Assembly: GCA_916050055.1 (NCBI GenBank)
Contig: CAJZJY010000061.1
Coordinates: 1 to 6,634 of the forward strand
DNA length: 6,634 bases
Direction: 5' to 3'
From: an uncultured Streptococcus sp.
GTDB taxonomy: Bacteria > Bacillota > Bacilli > Lactobacillales > Aerococcaceae
Shown here: one piece after another, positions 1-6,174 of the stretch
Layout: the number at the start of each line of letters is the position of its first letter
Numbering within the stretch: the first letter of the stretch is position 1
Position numbers and translations under genes: made by a program
Notes under the pieces: model-generated
Told to the model about the DNA's origin: nothing
What the model saw: only the letters and a program-made list of their open reading frames with translations
Databases searched by the model: none

Positions 1-120
1 GGAGATGATGATTATTTTTATTTTTTACAAAATTCACAATAATAGTAAAATTTATAGTCATTATTCATGATCTTTTCTAACTTTTCCTAATCAAATTTTA
101 TTATCGATACTTCTTTTTTT
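1..120. other. AT-rich intergenic DNA with no supported feature
   Basis: This stretch is very rich in A and T. The only open frame at the left edge runs from an ATG at position 5 to a TGA at 68-70, giving 22 codons of low-complexity sequence. It could be the end of something to the left or chance. I see no convincing promoter, RNA or repeat before the first repeat unit begins near 121. Confidence 0.5.
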
Positions 121-166
121 CTCATACTACAACTATACAAAGTCAAATCGCATTTAATTTGTACAA

Positions 167-215
167 AAGAAAAAAGAGACCTTCGGATTAAAATGCATCC
201 AAAGAATGTCTCTTT
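167..215 (-). terminator. Minus-strand rho-independent terminator-like hairpin in repeat copy 1
   Basis: Read on the minus strand, AAAGAGAC (215-208) pairs perfectly with GTCTCTTT (180-173). An inner stem CTTTGGAT (204-197) pairs with ATCCGAAG (188-181), with one G-U pair and an eight-base loop. The left arm has an ATT bulge (207-205). The stem runs into a tract of six T followed by CTTTT. It would end minus-strand transcription arriving from the ABC operon and the rest of the repeat. On the plus strand there is no T-tract after the stem. Confidence 0.65.
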
Positions 216-270
216 ACGGGTGCCTTTATTCGCATAAAAACTATATACAGCACAAATCTATTTCTAAAAC

Positions 271-439
271 AAAAATACTGCGACCCTTCGGACTTTATAA
301 TAGCAGTAATGGGAAAGAGCAATCGATGTGAAATAGAGGGAGTAAGGAATTTATTCCCTACTCCCTCTTTGAAGCTCGGTAGTGATTGAGACTCTAGGCT
401 CAATCCTGTGCCTCATTACAGCTATTATAAAAACGTCCG
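271..439. repeat. Palindromic element, copy 1, with two internal hairpins; right arm truncated
   Basis: The ends pair with each other: CGGAC (289-293) with GTCCG (435-439), TTTATAATAGC (294-304) with GCTATTATAAA (421-431), and GTAATG (306-311) with CATTAC (414-419). Inside lie two further hairpins: AGAGGGAGTA (335-344) with TACTCCCTCT (359-368), and GATTGAG (384-390) with CTCAATC (399-405). Together they give a three-way-junction shape on either strand. The left arm extends outward (AAAATACTGC near 272-281), but its partner is missing: the sequence diverges right after GTCCG at 440. A MITE-like repeat, a cruciform or a structured RNA are all possible. Confidence 0.75.
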
Positions 440-448
440 TAGTCTTTT

Positions 449-768
449 CTCACACTACAACTATACAAAGTCAAATCGAACTTCATTTGTACAAAAGAAA
501 AAAAAGAGCCCTTCGGATTGAAAAGCATCCAAATAGCGTTTCTTTTCTGGTGTCTTTATTCGCATAAAAACTATATACGGTACAAATCATTTCTAAAGAA
601 AAAATACTGCTCCCTTTCGGACTTTATAATAGCAGTAATGGGAAAGAGCGACCGATGTGAAATAGAGGGAGTAAGGAATTTATTCCCTACTCCCTCTTTG
701 AAGCTCGGTAGTGATTGAGACTTTAGGCTCAATCCGGTGCCTCATTACAGCTATTATAAAAACGTCCG
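449..768. repeat. Tandem direct repeat, copy 2 (about 320 bases)
   Basis: This is the second copy of the unit at 121-439, separated from it by about nine bases (440-448). It is the copy nearer the ABC operon. Its palindrome is more complete than in copy 1, because the right arm continues beyond the repeat boundary to about 787. The copies are unequal: the palindromic half is almost unchanged, while the half holding the terminator-like hairpin has drifted. This indicates an old duplication, or two independent insertions, with selection or gene conversion acting on the palindromic half. Confidence 0.9.
497..545 (-). terminator. Minus-strand terminator-like hairpin in repeat copy 2 (weaker)
   Basis: This is the counterpart of the hairpin at 167-215. 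On the minus strand the inner stem TTTGGAT/ATCCGAA is kept. The outer stem is reduced to AAAGA (545-541) against TCTTT (507-503), with mismatches inside it. It is followed by an uninterrupted run of T. The loss of outer pairs relative to copy 1 suggests it is no longer under strong selection, or works less efficiently. Confidence 0.5.
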
Positions 769-787
769 AAAGGACAAGCAGTATTTT
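601..787. repeat. Palindromic element, copy 2, complete long inverted repeat downstream of the ABC operon
   Basis: The arms pair over more than 40 bases with few interruptions: AAAATACTGCT (601-611) with AGCAGTATTTT (777-787), CCTTTCGGAC (613-622) with GTCCGAAAGG (764-773), TTTATAATAGC (623-633) with GCTATTATAAA (750-760), and GTAATG (635-640) with CATTAC (743-748). The two internal hairpins of copy 1 are kept. It starts 17 bases past the stop codon of the downstream ABC gene. On the minus strand the long stem is followed by a T-tract (complement of the A-run near 595-604), so it could also act as the operon's terminator. I do not recognise a named riboswitch or ncRNA family in it. Confidence 0.8.
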
Positions 788-803
788 AAACTTATTATAA
801 GCA

Positions 804-2609
804 CTAATCGAGTTCGATTTGGCCTGTGTATAGTTTGTAGTAGATTCCGCGTTTTTCCATAAGACTCTCATGGTCTCCGCGTTCGATAATCTCACCGTGA
901 TCCATTACCATAATCACATCTGAATTACGAATCGTAGATAAACGGTGGGCAATTACAAATGAAGTACGCCCTTCCATTAATTGGTCCATACCGCGTGAAA
1001 TCAACGCTTCTGTATGGCTATCAATCGAACTTGTTGCTTCATCGAGAATTAATACTTTAGGGTTCGCAACAGCAGCACGCGCAATTGCGAGTAATTGACG
1101 TTGCCCTTGAGACAAGCCTTCGCCGTCTCCTGTAATTTCTGTTTGGTATCCTTGTGGTAGACGTTTGATAAAGCTGTGGGCGTTGGCAAGTTTTGCCGCT
1201 TTAATGACTTCATCATTCGTCGCATCCAAGTTCCCATAACGAATATTATCCGCAATCGTTCCAGTAAATAAATGCGTATCTTGCAACACGATAGAAATCG
1301 TCTTACGTAAGTCATCTTTCTTAATCTTCGTTACTGGAATCTCATCGAAAGTAATGACCCCAGAATCAATTTCGTAGAAACGATTAATTAAGTTTGTAAT
1401 GGTTGTTTTACCAGCACCCGTTGCCCCAACAAAGGCTACCTTCAATCCTGGTTCAGCCCATACATTGATATCTTTTAAAATACGTACACCTGGCACATAG
1501 CCAAAGTCAACATTGTGTAGTTGGATGTTTCCAACAACTGGAATACGTTTCTCACCATCTACCCAGTACCATTGTTTTGGATCGCGTTGGTCCAAAGTAA
1601 CCGTTCCTTCATCGACTTCAGGTTCTTCACGAAGAATTGCAAAGATACGTTCAGCCCCTGCCATCGCACTAAGCAGTACGTTCATTTGTTGAGACATTTG
1701 AGCAAGTGGTTGCGCGAATGTTCTTGAGAATTGTAGGAATGAGGCAAGTCCCCCGATATCCATCCAATTAATAATCACTAAGTATCCACCAACCGCTGCC
1801 GTAATCGCATAGTTCACGTAACTGATATTTCCTAAAATTGGGAACATAATAGTCGAATAGAATTGTGCGTTATTTGCAGCTTCTTGAAGTTCAGTGTTGA
1901 GTCTATCAAATTCATCAAGCACTTTATGTTCGTGGTTAAATACTTTCACTACTTTTTGTCCTTCAATATGCTCTTCTACGAATCCATTGACTTGTCCAAG
2001 AATCGCTTGTTGCGCAGCGAATTGCTTCCCTGATTTTGCACCTAATTTCTTCACGATTTGGAACATCAAGAATACCATCGCAATTAGAAGCACTGTTAAG
2101 ATTGGCGAAAGAATCATCATCATCACAAACGTCAATACTAATTGTAGCGTTGAGCTGATAATCATTAACATACTGTTGTTAAACGCATTTTGAATATTCT
2201 CAAAGTCGTTTGTAAAGCGAGACATTAAGTCCCCGTGCTTATTCGTATCAAAGAAACGAATTGGCAAGCTTTGAATATGGTTGAATAAATCTGCACGCAT
2301 TTTTTCGATAGTATTTTGTCCAACTGTTACCATTAAACGTGCCGAGAAGTAACTGGCTGTTGCTCCTAGTACATACACAATAGCAATAAAGCCGAGCATT
2401 TTTGCTAGACCCGCTAAATCACCTGTAGCAATAAAATCATTGATTAACGGACGAATCGCATATGTCCCGATAATTCCGGATGCACTTGAAACGATTAAGC
2501 AGACCACTACGACTGCAAGAGTCCATTTACTCTTCCATAAATACCCCCATAAGTCCGCCAAAGTTTGTTTCATATTTTCTGGACGTTTTGGTCCTTTATT
2601 TCTACTCAT
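804..2609 (-). CDS. ABC exporter half-transporter, catalytically consensus subunit (multidrug/lipid exporter type)
   Basis: This 601-residue protein is a membrane half-transporter with an N-terminal six-helix exporter domain (about residues 25-320) and a C-terminal nucleotide-binding domain (about 360-595). Visible motifs are Walker A GATGAGKTT (395-403, K401), Q-loop Q443, signature LSQGQ (499-503), Walker B ending in D523-E524 with the catalytic glutamate intact, and H-loop H555. The length is normal for a half-size exporter. A linker rich in charged and Trp residues (about 329-356) joins the domains. It overlaps the upstream partner by 8 bases and should pair with it as a heterodimer. EfrB and B. 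subtilis YfiC are plausible relatives, judged from memory only. Substrates (drugs, lipids, peptides) cannot be inferred. The variant third signature residue (Gln for Gly) would fall in the degenerate ATP site. Confidence 0.93.
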   Translation of the reverse strand: MSRNKGPKRPENMKQTLADLWGYLWKSKWTLAVVVVCLIVSSASGIIGTYAIRPLINDFIATGDLAGLAKMLGFIAIVYVLGATASYFSARLMVTVGQNTIEKMRADLFNHIQSLPIRFFDTNKHGDLMSRFTNDFENIQNAFNNSMLMIISSTLQLVLTFVMMMILSPILTVLLIAMVFLMFQIVKKLGAKSGKQFAAQQAILGQVNGFVEEHIEGQKVVKVFNHEHKVLDEFDRLNTELQEAANNAQFYSTIMFPILGNISYVNYAITAAVGGYLVIINWMDIGGLASFLQFSRTFAQPLAQMSQQMNVLLSAMAGAERIFAILREEPEVDEGTVTLDQRDPKQWYWVDGEKRIPVVGNIQLHNVDFGYVPGVRILKDINVWAEPGLKVAFVGATGAGKTTITNLINRFYEIDSGVITFDEIPVTKIKKDDLRKTISIVLQDTHLFTGTIADNIRYGNLDATNDEVIKAAKLANAHSFIKRLPQGYQTEITGDGEGLSQGQRQLLAIARAAVANPKVLILDEATSSIDSHTEALISRGMDQLMEGRTSFVIAHRLSTIRNSDVIMVMDHGEIIERGDHESLMEKRGIYYKLYTGQIELD

Positions 2610-4338
2610 CTCCTTTGGCTCCTTTCATTTGGGTTTCGTAAATATCACGATATAAGTCATTTGTTTCCATTAACTCTTCGTGTGTTCCTAATCCGTTCAC
2701 TTTACCATCATCTAATACAAGAATATTGTTTGCGCCTTGGATAGATGAAATACGTTGCGCGATAATAATCACCGTTGTATCTGGTAAATGGTTAAAGAAC
2801 GCTTCACGGATTTTCGAGTCAGTAGCTGTATCCACTGCTGAAGTTGAATCGTCTAGAATTAACACAGCTGGCTTACGTAACATAGCACGAGCAATTGTAA
2901 GACGTTGTTTTTGTCCACCAGAGAAGTTTGACCCACCTTGTTCCACATGAGTGTCATATCCATCTGGCATTTCCATAATAAAGTCATGAGCTTGGGCGTG
3001 TTTCGCCGCTTGCATCATCTCTTCTTCTGTAGCGTCTGGATTTCCCCATAAGAGGTTTTCACGAATTGTTCCAGAGAATAACGTGTTCTTTTGTAATACC
3101 ATCGATACGTTTTGACGTAAATCTGCAAAACGATATTCCCGAACATCATGTCCACCAACACGAACCGTACCAGCAGTGGTGTCATAGAGTCGAGGAATCA
3201 ACTGTACAAGAGAAGATTTCCCTGAACCTGTTGGCCCGATAATCCCGAATACTTCACCCGGTTTAATCTTAAAGCTGATATCGCTCAACACTTCTTCATC
3301 TTGTTGTTTCCCATAAGAGAAATGAACATGGTCGAATTCTACTTCGCCATAGACTTTGTCCACTGTGATTGGATATTCTGGTTCTTCTACATCGATATTT
3401 GTATCTAACACTTCGAAGATACGGTCCATCGACGCTTTTGTCATTGTTAACATTACGAATACGAATGAAATCATCATGAGGGACATCAAGATTTGTGTAA
3501 TATAAGAAATGAAACTAATAAGATCCCCTGTTGTCATCGTTCCGCTGATAACAAGACCACCACCAAACCACATTACTGCAATCGTTACTGCATAAATGGT
3601 TAATTGCATGATCGGGTTATTCCACATCACGACATACATTGCATGTAGGGCACGTTCTCTAAATGTAGAGTTTTCTTTACCAAATTTTTTCTTCTCGAAC
3701 GTTTCACGTACGAATGATTTTACAACGCGAATTCCGATAAAGTTTTCTTGCAACGTACGGTTAATACCATCAGTTGCTTGTTGTAGTTTTCTAAAGCGTG
3801 GAAAGGCTGTAGAAATGATTAACGCTAATGAAAGGACTAAGATTGGTACAGCAACCATGAAGATAAGAGATAATTGCGCATTAATACTTACCGCAAAGAA
3901 GATAGCGAAGATAAACATCATTGGCGCACGCGCTAAAATACGCATCGTCATAATGGCTGTATTTTGAACATTGTTAACGTCACTTGTCATACGTGTAATT
4001 AAAGATGCATTTGAAAAGTGATCGATATTTTTAAATGAGAAGGCTTGAATTTTCTTCATTTCAGCAGAACGTAATTCTGCAGCTACTCCTGTTCCAGCAA
4101 TCGATGCAAATTTTGCACCTAGCACTCCGGCAGATAGGGATACAATTGCAACCACAACCATAATCAATCCTTGTTGCACAACATAGCCTAAGTCTTTATT
4201 CGGAATCCCTTCGTCGATAATTTGTTTCATAATAATCGGTTGCGCTACTTCACAGAGCACCTCGATTAAGATGGCAAAAAACGCTAAGAAAGGATATTTT
4301 TTATACTTACTAAAAAACGGAATAATCTGTTTTAGCAT
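2602..4338 (-). CDS. ABC exporter half-transporter, degenerate-site subunit (multidrug/lipid exporter type)
   Basis: This 578-residue half-transporter has six predicted membrane helices (about 14-300) and a nucleotide-binding domain (about 330-570). Motifs are Walker A GPTGSGKSS (368-376, K374), Q-loop Q416 and signature FSGGQ (472-476). Walker B ends in D496-D497, where exporters normally have Asp-Glu, and the H-loop position is Gln (Q528) instead of His. These two changes mark the non-hydrolytic half of a heterodimeric exporter, as in TM287, EfrA, LmrC or BmrC. I chose ATG 4338 because AAGGAG lies seven bases upstream and the protein then begins MLKQIIPFFSKYKKY, a typical start. A TTG at 4407 opens the same frame 23 codons earlier, but that extension runs through a hairpin, a T-tract and the ribosome binding site. 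It is the first gene of the two-gene operon. Confidence 0.92.
   Translation of the reverse strand: MLKQIIPFFSKYKKYPFLAFFAILIEVLCEVAQPIIMKQIIDEGIPNKDLGYVVQQGLIMVVVAIVSLSAGVLGAKFASIAGTGVAAELRSAEMKKIQAFSFKNIDHFSNASLITRMTSDVNNVQNTAIMTMRILARAPMMFIFAIFFAVSINAQLSLIFMVAVPILVLSLALIISTAFPRFRKLQQATDGINRTLQENFIGIRVVKSFVRETFEKKKFGKENSTFRERALHAMYVVMWNNPIMQLTIYAVTIAVMWFGGGLVISGTMTTGDLISFISYITQILMSLMMISFVFVMLTMTKASMDRIFEVLDTNIDVEEPEYPITVDKVYGEVEFDHVHFSYGKQQDEEVLSDISFKIKPGEVFGIIGPTGSGKSSLVQLIPRLYDTTAGTVRVGGHDVREYRFADLRQNVSMVLQKNTLFSGTIRENLLWGNPDATEEEMMQAAKHAQAHDFIMEMPDGYDTHVEQGGSNFSGGQKQRLTIARAMLRKPAVLILDDSTSAVDTATDSKIREAFFNHLPDTTVIIIAQRISSIQGANNILVLDDGKVNGLGTHEELMETNDLYRDIYETQMKGAKGDE
2610..2626 (-). promoter_or_regulatory. 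Double Shine-Dalgarno ahead of the downstream ABC gene, inside the upstream gene's end
   Basis: On the minus strand GAAAGGAG (2626-2619) is followed by CCAAAGGAG and then ATG at 2609. The second AAAGGAG abuts the start codon and is too close to be used. The first lies nine bases away, a normal spacing. Both are within the last codons of the upstream gene, which points to translational coupling of the two subunits. Confidence 0.7.
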
Positions 4339-4345
4339 TTTTTCA

Positions 4346-4351
4346 CTCCTT
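4346..4351 (-). promoter_or_regulatory. Shine-Dalgarno that fixes the start of the upstream ABC gene
   Basis: AAGGAG on the minus strand (4351-4346), within AAAAAGGAG, sits seven bases before ATG 4338. No comparable site precedes the TTG at 4407, so the shorter 578-residue product is preferred. Confidence 0.85.
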
Positions 4352-4370
4352 TTTAATGATTTTAGATAAT

Positions 4371-4401
4371 AAAAAACCGCCTTTGAAACCCTCTCAAAGA
4401 C
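4371..4401 (-). terminator. Leader hairpin with T-tract upstream of the ABC operon (possible attenuator)
   Basis: On the minus strand GTCTTTGA (4401-4394) pairs with TCAAAGGC (4386-4379), eight pairs including one G-U, around a seven-base loop. Then come GG and six T (4376-4371). It lies between the candidate promoter (4430-4458) and the ATG at 4338, about 33 bases before the start codon. The stem is short, so it could be a weak terminator or attenuator. No leader peptide with its own start and ribosome binding site is evident upstream of it. Confidence 0.4.
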
Positions 4402-4429
4402 AAGCAATTAGCTACGAATTACTATAATT

Positions 4430-4458
4430 AGTTTATCAATTTTTCTATTATTTTTCAA
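4430..4458 (-). promoter_or_regulatory. Candidate sigma-A promoter of the ABC operon
   Basis: On the minus strand TTGAAA (4458-4453) is followed, after 17 bases, by TAAACT (4435-4430). The -35 box is good and the -10 box matches four of six consensus positions. The surrounding DNA is so AT-rich that chance matches are expected; an alternative -10, TATAGT, lies a few bases downstream. Confidence 0.35.
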
Positions 4459-4524
4459 TCGATTACCCTTCAAATTTTAATTGAATTTTCATCTTTAGTG
4501 TATACTATTTTTCTCTAAAAATTT

Positions 4525-4536
4525 AAGTGCACACTT
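4525..4536. promoter_or_regulatory. Short palindrome upstream of the thrC promoter (possible operator)
   Basis: AAGTG and CACTT flank a CA dinucleotide, forming a perfect inverted repeat about 30 bases upstream of the thrC -35 box. A looser GCACA...TGTGC pair (4529-4558) overlaps it. A repressor or activator site is possible, but no regulator is identified. Confidence 0.3.
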
Positions 4537-4566
4537 CAGAATTCACAGCCGAAATGTGCCTGTGTT

Positions 4567-4596
4567 TTGTGTTCAGAGCGCGATTTATGGTACAAT
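4567..4596 (+). promoter_or_regulatory. Candidate thrC promoter with extended -10
   Basis: TACAAT (4591-4596) is preceded by TGG, giving an extended -10 of the form TGnTACAAT. A weak -35, TTGTGT (4567-4572), lies 18 bases upstream. A transcript would start near 4603, leaving a leader of about 30 bases. There is no room for a T-box or other riboswitch after this start. Confidence 0.6.
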
Positions 4597-4631
4597 GAGC
4601 GCAACGAAATTTTAGAAAGCGAGGGACTCAA

Positions 4632-6122
4632 GTGTCCACAATTCAATACATTAGTACACGAGACACAAACAACCGCGTTACAGCTTCACAAGCCATTTTA
4701 AAAGGAATTGCTGAAGACGGTGGTTTATATGTACCGACTGCCCTCCCAGAAGTGACTCTGGACTGGGAAGTTTTAAAAACTCAAAGTTATCAAGAAATAG
4801 CCATTGACATTTTGTCTGCCTTTTTAACAGATTTTACAAAAGAAGAGATTACAGACTGCGTGCATTCAGCATACGACACAACGTTTGATACAAAAGAAAT
4901 CGCACCAGTGAAGAAAGTTGGCGACCGTCATTTCATGGAACTTTTCCACGGAAGAACCATCGCCTTCAAGGATATGGCGCTATCTATCTTGCCATACCTT
5001 CTTACAACTGCAGCAAAGAAAAACAAATCCGATAAAGATATCGTCATTTTAACAGCGACTTCTGGAGACACTGGTAAAGCTGCCCTTGCAGGATTTGCAG
5101 ATGTTCCTCATACAAACATCATCGTCTTTTATCCAAAAGGCGGCGTCAGTACGATTCAAGAACGCCAAATGGTGACACAAGCAGGCGACAACACTTTTGT
5201 TTATGGTGTAGAAGGAAACTTCGATGACGCGCAAACAAAAGTGAAAGAGTTATTTGCGGATAAAGAACTAAACGCAACACTTGCAGAAAAAGGATTCCAA
5301 TTCTCTTCTGCAAACTCGATTAATATCGGACGTCTTTGCCCACAAATCGTGTATTACGTATTCGCATATGCACAATTAGTGAAAGACGGTACTCTAGCAA
5401 TTGGCGACCCAATGAACGTGGTCGTTCCAACTGGTAACTTTGGTAACATTCTAGCAGCCTACTACGCAAAAGGTATCGGTGTTCCAATCAATAAACTCAT
5501 CTGTGCTTCAAACGAAAATGATGTGCTTGTTGATTTCTTCCAAACAGGAACATACAACCGACTACGTGAATTTAAATTAACAAGTTCTCCAAGTATGGAT
5601 ATTCTTGTTTCAAGTAACCTTGAGCGTTTCGTCTTCGAATTAACAGGACGCAGCTCGAAGGAAACAAACGCACTCATGACTTCTCTAAAAGAAAACGGAA
5701 GCTACTCTGTTCCAAATACAGATACAGCTCTATTCCAACAATTTTACGGAAACCGTGCCAGCCAAGAAGAAACGGCTCAAACGATTCATGATGTATTCAA
5801 GAGCGAGCACTACTTATTAGATCCACACACTGCGGTCGCAGACGCTGTGTATACGAAATATAAGAACGAAACAGGAGACACAACTCCTACAGTGGTGGTA
5901 TCGACTGCTAGTCCATACAAATTCCCGCAAAGCGTTCTTTCAGCTCTAGACGTGGATACGAATCAATCTGACGCAGAACTCATGGATGCGATTCAACAAG
6001 AAAGCGTCATTGCCATTCCAACAGCTATTACAAGCGTATTGGATGCGCCAATCCGTCATACAAAAGTTCTTTCAATCGAAGGTATGAAACAATCCGTCCT
6101 TGATTCATTAAACATTCAATAA
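4632..6122 (+). CDS. thrC: Threonine synthase (PLP-dependent)
   Basis: This cytoplasmic enzyme converts O-phosphohomoserine and water to L-threonine and phosphate, the last step of threonine synthesis. At 496 residues it matches the long threonine synthase class. Seen motifs: the N-terminal YISTRD (6-11); FHGRTIAFKDMA (105-116), whose K113 should form the Schiff base with PLP; TATSGDTGKAA (141-151), phosphate binding; SANSINIGR (226-234); PTGNFGN (266-272); SSPSMDILVSSNLER (318-332); and DPHTAV (397-402). A C-terminal motif usually written TAHPAKFP reads TASPYKFP (425-432), with Ser for His. The start is GTG, with GAGGG six bases upstream, and fits the family N-terminus. It appears to be transcribed alone from its own promoter, divergent from the ABC operon. 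No hom or thrB gene is adjacent, so those would have to be elsewhere. Confidence 0.97.
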   Translation: MSTIQYISTRDTNNRVTASQAILKGIAEDGGLYVPTALPEVTLDWEVLKTQSYQEIAIDILSAFLTDFTKEEITDCVHSAYDTTFDTKEIAPVKKVGDRHFMELFHGRTIAFKDMALSILPYLLTTAAKKNKSDKDIVILTATSGDTGKAALAGFADVPHTNIIVFYPKGGVSTIQERQMVTQAGDNTFVYGVEGNFDDAQTKVKELFADKELNATLAEKGFQFSSANSINIGRLCPQIVYYVFAYAQLVKDGTLAIGDPMNVVVPTGNFGNILAAYYAKGIGVPINKLICASNENDVLVDFFQTGTYNRLREFKLTSSPSMDILVSSNLERFVFELTGRSSKETNALMTSLKENGSYSVPNTDTALFQQFYGNRASQEETAQTIHDVFKSEHYLLDPHTAVADAVYTKYKNETGDTTPTVVVSTASPYKFPQSVLSALDVDTNQSDAELMDAIQQESVIAIPTAITSVLDAPIRHTKVLSIEGMKQSVLDSLNIQ

Positions 6123-6130
6123 AACAAATA

Positions 6131-6174
6131 AAGACAAGAAATCGTTGAAACAACGATTTCTTGTCTTCTTTTTT
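6131..6174. terminator. Strong terminator between thrC and the convergent nitroreductase gene
   Basis: A perfect 17-base-pair stem (6131-6147 with 6151-6167) closes an AAA loop and is followed on the plus strand by CTTTTTT. It begins nine bases after the thrC stop. On the minus strand the stem starts about six bases past the nitroreductase stop and is followed by a broken T-rich stretch (TATTTGTTTT), so it probably serves both genes, more strongly in the thrC direction. Confidence 0.93.

Larger units (their letters stand above)
121..439. repeat. Tandem direct repeat, copy 1 (about 320 bases)
   Basis: This unit recurs at 449-768, in the same orientation with an offset of 328-330 bases. Shared landmarks include CTACAACTATACAAAGTC near 127/455, CGCATAAAAACTATATAC near 231/561 and CGGACTTTATAATAGC at 289/618. 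The left half (121-288) matches the other copy at roughly 83-85% by eye, with several small indels. The right half (289-439) differs at only four positions: 321, 323, 394 and 407. The unit contains a minus-strand terminator-like hairpin followed, to the right, by a palindromic element. I find no credible gene; open frames of 60-70 codons exist on both strands but follow the palindrome and lack good start signals. Confidence 0.9.

Noticed and set aside
289..320. TATAAT at 296-301 (and 625-630) as a promoter -10 box
   Set aside because: No -35-like hexamer lies at the right distance, and the sequence is part of a palindrome arm, so the match is explained by pairing.
289..439. T-box, lysine, purine or manganese riboswitch
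   Set aside because: Both strands were read for the conserved cores of these classes, such as the T-box GGNACCGCG-like sequence, and none was found. The element also lies downstream of the known genes and not in a leader.
121..768. CRISPR array
   Set aside because: There are only two units of about 320 bases, with no short repeat-spacer periodicity and no cas genes.
188..895. Open frames of 60-70 codons on both strands in the repeat region (188-403 minus, 382-567 plus, 518-718 plus, 680-895 minus)
   Set aside because: They read through the palindrome and give related peptides in several frames, which is expected from inverted and direct repeats. They lack convincing ribosome binding sites and no known domain is visible. 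The 680-895 frame also overlaps the end of the ABC gene.
4339..4407. N-terminal extension of the upstream ABC protein from a TTG at 4407
   Set aside because: The extra 23 codons overlap a hairpin, T-tract and a good Shine-Dalgarno for ATG 4338, and no ribosome binding site supports the TTG.
4481..4506. Second thrC promoter using TTGAAT and TATACT
   Set aside because: The spacing is only 14 bases, too short for a sigma-A promoter, and the DNA is AT-rich enough for chance matches.
1049..5677. Other open frames inside or opposite the ABC and thrC genes (for example 1894-2193 plus, 3596-3967 plus, 5462-5677 minus)
   Set aside because: They are shadows of well-supported genes, have Cys- and Ser-rich or otherwise unnatural composition, and have no start signals of their own.
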